Below are positions 58,934 to 64,000 of a stretch of 64,000 bases of DNA, in pieces. Location of the stretch: contig JAJEKV010000051.1 in assembly GCA_021234155.1 (NCBI GenBank), positions 5,152,698 to 5,216,697 of the forward strand, given 5' to 3'. This stretch comes from Isoetes taiwanensis. Its lineage: Eukaryota; Streptophyta; Lycopodiopsida; Isoetales; Isoetaceae. Every line of letters starts with the position of its first letter. Within the stretch, counting starts at the first letter, position 1. Below the pieces are notes generated by a model. The model was not told where the DNA came from and did not search any database. It worked only from the letters and a program-made list of their open reading frames with translations. The translations under genes and the position numbers were made by a program.

Positions 58934-58992
58934 TCTACTTACTTAAAAAGTTTTTGGGGGTTTTGGCTGATGCCGGTGTCCCCTTTCCGGCT

Positions 58993-59035
58993 CCCAAAAC
59001 TCACGCTTTTTCCGGCGAAAAGCGTGAGTTTTGGG
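58993..59035. other. 18-bp perfect inverted repeat near the Helitron 4 5' end
   Basis: CCCAAAACTCACGCTTTT and AAAAGCGTGAGTTTTGGG flank a 7-nt loop TCCGGCG. The left arm is ordinary 5' terminal sequence shared with the other Helitrons. The right arm is its exact reverse complement and is unique to this copy. Confidence 0.9.
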
Positions 59036-60378
59036 AAACAATCCGGCGCTCTTTCATTTCCGCTAGGTTCGAGCCGTTTTTTACGGCACTGTAACGCTCG
59101 CCCCAGATTATTTTCTGCACGCAGCACAGCCTAGGGCGAAACCTCTGTTGGCCATTCCGTCCATATACATTGGATATCCCGTCGCCATAGCCAAGCTCTG
59201 GTCGCAATCCTTCGACCACAGAACTTTTTTTCCCTATGGTGGGCATTACTGTGGCCTGTTACAGATGGCGCCTCTGCCTTCTATGATTCGAAAATGGGAG
59301 ATTGTTGGGGCCAATTTGTTAGACTTAGGGTTCTTGGTTTGATTGAAATGCCTCAGAGGCTTTTGATGAGCGATCATTTGGTTCGTAGAAGTATTATTCA
59401 TGAGATGAGATGAAGAGAGAAACTGCAGTAAAAGAAGAGAAGGCTCAGGATTTCCATCTTCTCATGGCTTGGTGAGTAAACTATGCCAGTTTCGCATAAG
59501 TACTTCGGCTTCCTTCTGGTTGTTGTTCCTCTGCTCAAAAAAATGCCGGCAGCAGGTTAATATAGTTTTGCCAGGTGACAGGTGAATATAGTTTTGCAAC
59601 TGAGAAGGGTTTCTTGATGGTTTTTTGACGATTTTTGTTTCTAGACAAATAGGTTTGCCATGGTCGCTGAGGAAATCTAGAGGACCTCTCTGTTGCTTGA
59701 AGACCTTTCCTTAGTAAGCTGTGAAAATGCTCAGGTTTTGTTGATCATGGCATGATTTTGAGAGCTTAGGCGGCAGCGAAGGATTCTTTGAAAGAGGTAA
59801 TTTATTGAGACAAAGCTCTTTCAGAATATTTTGCAACCATCTGCTTGACGTTTTTTGTTTCTTATTTTTGGCCTGTACAGGTACAGGAACCGAAGATCAT
59901 ACTTCTTTCAGAAGTATCATACTCTTTGCAATTTACATAATGCATGCCGCTCCATTGAGCGGCCATTTCTGAGCCGTTATGGTTTCTTCCACGAAACCTG
60001 GCCGTTTCCAAAAGAGACGTTATGTTCTAAGCGTTATCGTATGCCTTAAAATCCGGCCTTGCATTCCTTCCTCGACTCTCCTCCTAAGCATTCTTCCAGT
60101 GCTTCAGAATGCGGAAGCAGGCTGGCAGCTTCAGGCACACAAGAAGCTCAAGAATGCCACGGTTTTTTACAAAAGAGGAGTCCGCTTCTTTTCGTGATAT
60201 CCTTCAAGTCCAGCCTCTGCAGCATTTTTGCAGGTAAAATTACATGAACGATGCTTTCAAATCTATTGCTATTCTGTTATTCTTTGAGTTTACTGCAAAT
60301 CATTTTCTCCTTTTCGACTTTTTGATCTCGGCATATTTTCTTCTTTTGTAGGCTTTGTTTGCCATGTTCAGCTCTGTA

Positions 60379-61199
60379 ATTGGAAGCTAGCTACAACAGC
60401 AAGCAAGGTAATTTTTGCGGTAATTTTTGCATTTGTGTGTTCTAAAGCAACTTCTTGGGTTGATAATGCGTTTCTAAATCATGATTACAGGCGCACTGAG
60501 AAGTCGATTCATATTTCAAATTGTTTGTAGCTCTTGCAGGCTTGGACGCTCAGTTGGTTTTCCAAGCCTGAGAAGCTGCTGTATAGAACAGGAGGTGCTA
60601 CTCTTTTTTGCCTTCAGATGAGGTACTTATTTTTTGTAGTTTCTCTTTCTCTTTATGTTATCGATAGAATTAGAATCTGTCATTTATTTACTCGCCTTTC
60701 ATTTCTAGCTTCCTTGGAGATGTTAATGATGCTATAGAGCATTGTTTATTTTACAGGTGAATGATAAGGAGAACATTTTTGCATGACCGTCCTTTATAAA
60801 AACGTAACGGAAGTACACAGAAGCAACAAGTTTGTTGAAGGAAGGTATGCCTTTGATTTCAGTTGTAGACTAGCAGTAGGTATTTCCACCGACATCAGCT
60901 GTTATTCCATACGAGAATGGTGGCCACACTGTAGCTTGAAGAGGATTCAAAAGCATCCAGGATCAAAGCATCCATTCAGCCACATCAAAGCATTCGGTGA
61001 CAAAAACGTTCAGGTAAATTCTAAGGTAAATTCTGTCTCACATTTTTGTTTCAGATGGTCTTAAATCTTGCCTCATTGGGCTAATTTTGCCAGGTAAAAT
61101 TTGCATTCTGTAGCCGATTGGAAGCTAGCTACAACAGCAAGCAAGGTAATTTTTGCGGTAATTTTTGCATTTGTTTGTTCTAAAGCAACTTCTTGGGTT
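60379..61199. repeat. 83-bp direct duplication inside Helitron 4
   Basis: 60379-60461 and 61117-61199 differ by one base. Both begin ATTGGAAGCTAGCTACAACA and end in CTTCTTGGGTT. Confidence 0.92.
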
Positions 61200-64000
61200 C
61201 AGAGTTCTTATTTATTTCTATTTTGTGGGACGTTCAAAGACTTTGTCCACCTATTTTCTCTTTCTTTCTGCATGTTCTTCTTTTTGGAGGCTGGACAGTT
61301 CCAATGATGTGGATCATTGGAGGCTGATTCGTGGACCACATTGAACTTGATCTTGAATACTTTAGAATGATATACATGTATGCTGTTGAATATGATCAAA
61401 CATAATATTTCCCTGCCTTGAGAGCGTTCCTACAGTGATTGAAGCCTAAGGAACAAGGATAAAACCTTCGGCAAATGTTGTAAGTGCTTTGAGCTTCTAG
61501 AATGTGTTGTTTAGGGGCTTCAAATTGCTCCTTATATAGGTAAAAAATCCAGACTATTATTCGCCCATTGTGGATGCATTAGATGTTCATGCTGAATATG
61601 AACTGAATATGTGGATTCTGATATTGTGTATAAGAATTGTGCCTGAACACTTTGTATCTTATTGTTTGTGGATGTTTATAGCTGTTTTTTTTTAGTTTGA
61701 TGCTTTAGCTCCTGGATTATAGTCGGTAGACTCCTATGTGTTAAGGAATGTGTCTTTGTTCGTACATTCAATAAGAATGAATATGATTATTGGAGTAATA
61801 GCGAATAATCCATGATGTTCCTGTTGGAAGAGATGCAGAGTATGTCCTATTAGCAAGAGCTGTCTTACATACATTTATGGGGTTGATCTAAGATGTATGA
61901 GAAATGTTGACATTTTCAAGACATTTCACCTGTTCATGGTTTGTCACTGACACCTAAATGCAATGTGCAGGGCATGCTTGAATATGGTCTTGCAATGGGC
62001 AACAATAATCCCAGATTTCTGTCGGTCCTCCACAACTTTCCTCCAATAGTGGTCCTGGGCCTGGTTTTGGAAGCTGGTAAGATCTGTTGGCTTTTGGTTG
62101 GGCATACGAGAAGTATGTAATTGTTTGTATGTTGTGATATGTAGGTCATTACCTGTACTCTGTGCAAAAGCCATTTCAGTGGTCCAGTGTGTGTGGCTTA
62201 TTTTGCTACGTGCAGGTCTCATATTTCCAGAAGATGACTTATCATTTGTCAAAGACAAATGTATAGTCCTTTCAACATGTTGATGTTTTCAATCTCTCCA
62301 ATTTGAACTTGGCGCAAGAATAAAGCTATAAAGCTATACTGATGAACAGTGTTAAACCTGAGCAGCAGTTATTGTTGCACATAATGGATCACTGGGGCCA
62401 AGCAAGGACAAGAGCTGCAAAATGGACAACAATGATCAAAGTAACGCAATGCTCTTTAATTTACAAAACCAAGGAATCACAATAGTATTTCAATACAGTG
62501 CAAAAGGCAAATTGCCACCTGTTTGCATCTGAAACGTGTCTGACATGTTGACATACTGTGAATTGGAAAAGTTGTCTCATTTTTAACTCAAAATGCTCAT
62601 AAATTGTTCCTGTTTTATTTTGATGTTTTTTAGCTATCATTTCCATGTTCCCAATATTCCATGGGTTCAAGAGTGATTGGCCAAGTAGAAAAGCCAAGTA
62701 GGTTTGCAGGCATTATTCTGTAAAGAGCTCACAGCTTAGATCTTTGGCGTCTCATTTTGAAGGCATGCATATGATTCTATTCCTTCTTTTCATGATTAGT
62801 CCATGTGTTTGAGTTCATTCTGAGATGTGAAACTATGCAGGTTCCTCCAACCACCAAGTCTCCTCTGCAGCAAGCCTTGCTTCCAAAATGTAAATATTGT
62901 TTAATGAAGTTGAGACTGCTATAGCTGAGTTCTTCAAAGGATCTCCAATGATGAAATTTTGTATCATTCCAATATCCCATTTTCAGAGCTACTGATTGTT
63001 CAAACGGTATGTTTTTTTCTTAAGGTAAGTGAGATATGGATAAGATATTCGCATTTTCTTTTTTCAGAAATGTAGATTACATTGGAACTGCATGATTTTG
63101 GATGTTGAAACGAACTTGCTTTAGGGTCAGATGCTAGATGCTATTTGCAAACATGTTCTCACATTTCGGTCGAAGCCCCATTCGGCTCTATCAGCATTGC
63201 AGAAATTATTTCAATATTGGCTCAGTTTGGGAAGCTGAACAAGATTTAGTTTGTATTATTTGAAATTGGATTTGCAGGTAGAATTTGCACATTGCTTTAT
63301 ATTCCAAATTTTTGCCTTCCTACTGACCCTAAGTGATTCAGTTCACAGATTATCCAAGATGTAGCAGCGTGGTTGCATGTAGCTTGAAGTGTACTGTTGA
63401 CATCCTATTGTTTGCTGCCACATTTGCCATGGATTGTAAGTGCATTGTTTTTGAAATGCTAAGCTTAGTCAATAGATTGTCTAAAGTATGAAATCACATG
63501 CAAACAACTGCTACTGTACTTTAAGCATTCTTTTGTAGGCTGATCTATTGGGCGCTACAGAAGCATTGAGTCCTTCAACTCTAAGAAAGATGTGGTGAAT
63601 TTGTGCACCCATTTTAAGTGGTCATTGGAAGAAGAGATATGTTTCTCATTGGTGGTCATTATTAAGTGGTCATTGGAAGAAGAGCTTATGATGCATTCTT
63701 TAGAGATCTAGACAGTCTATGATTGCGAAAGTATTTCATGCACCTATGGAAGCTTGAAATATAATAGAGTACTTAGTGTCCAAGTAGGCAGAATGACTCT
63801 AATACATTGCTCTGATAAGCGTGTAAAATCCTTGCAAGGTAGATGACGAAAGAGAGCAAAGTTTCTTATACTTCCTATTTCTTTATCTTGGTCTTTGATA
63901 GGTACAGATCCATGCATGCTGGGAACCCAACTCAAAGCAAATGAGACTATTTGGGACAGACTCTTGCTTGCCTTGACTATGCACCAAATATGAGAGTGGT

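Larger units (their letters stand above)
58934..64000 (+). mobile_element. Helitron 4 of the array, 3' end not in window
   Basis: Starts TCTACTTACTTAAAAAG directly after CTAG and runs at least 5,067 bp. No further hairpin plus CTAG was found before the window ends, so the element either continues beyond or lost its end. Near the 5' end it has an 18-bp perfect inverted repeat (58993-59035). The interior shares a GCAGCTTCAGGCRCACAAGA block with Helitron 1 (60126 and 45550), has an 83-bp direct duplication (60379-60461, 61117-61199), and has a 22-bp repeat TAAGTGGTCATTGGAAGAAG near 63614 and 63662. No recognised gene. A 93-codon ORF at 60783-61064 is unassigned. Confidence 0.6.

Noticed and set aside
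45348-58980. The repeated TCTACTTACTTAAAAAG blocks as LTRs or a CRISPR-like array
   Set aside because: The blocks are kilobases apart. They lack LTR ends, PBS or PPT and have no regular short spacing.

Overview
This is repeat-dominated nuclear DNA from a eukaryote, almost certainly a land plant. Supporting signs are a plant-type Ty3/gypsy gag, a tRNA-iMet-type primer binding site, LINE retrotransposons with tandem-repeat tails, Helitron termini, and gene fragments matching MAP65 and the TRM3/TARBP1-type SpoU methyltransferase. GT-AG introns are visible. I cannot name the species. No complete, undamaged host gene is visible.

Positions 1-26397 form the right end of a tandem array with a unit of about 12.9 kb. 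Two complete units are present (533-13436 and 13437-26397), preceded by the end of an earlier one (1-532). Each unit holds, in order: a Ty3/gypsy pol fragment; a minus-strand LINE (LINE-B) whose 3' tail abuts it; about 3 kb of unassigned DNA; four MAP65 fragments in alternating orientation (+ - + -); the last four exons of a TARBP1/TRM3-like methyltransferase gene; and a 5'-truncated plus-strand LINE (LINE-A). LINE-A is cut in its reverse transcriptase where the next unit starts. Only the last LINE-A (about 24958-28005) runs on to its own 3' end, so 26397 marks the right edge of the array. Many differences between the copies fall on CAG/CTG triplets, which looks more like base-calling error at methylated sites than evolution.

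Positions 28006-31050 hold a compact LTR retrotransposon with LTRs of 693 and 687 bp, PBS, gag only, polypurine tract and no pol. It follows directly on the tail of LINE-A. Positions 31051-45347 are mostly unassigned. They contain several small tandem repeats, an unrecognised terminal-exon-like ORF, tRNA-like repeats with B-box motifs (41988-42480), a damaged gene resembling the small mitochondrial NOXY2-like proteins (42874-43260), and a 693-bp element with 16-bp terminal inverted repeats.

From 45348 to the end lies what I read as a head-to-tail array of at least four large non-autonomous Helitrons. Three internal junctions each show a GC-rich hairpin, CTAG, and then at once the next 5' terminus beginning TCTACTTACTTAAAAAG. 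The first element follows a host A, as Helitron insertion predicts. The interiors differ and carry a gypsy integrase scrap and exon-like pieces. No Rep/helicase gene was seen.
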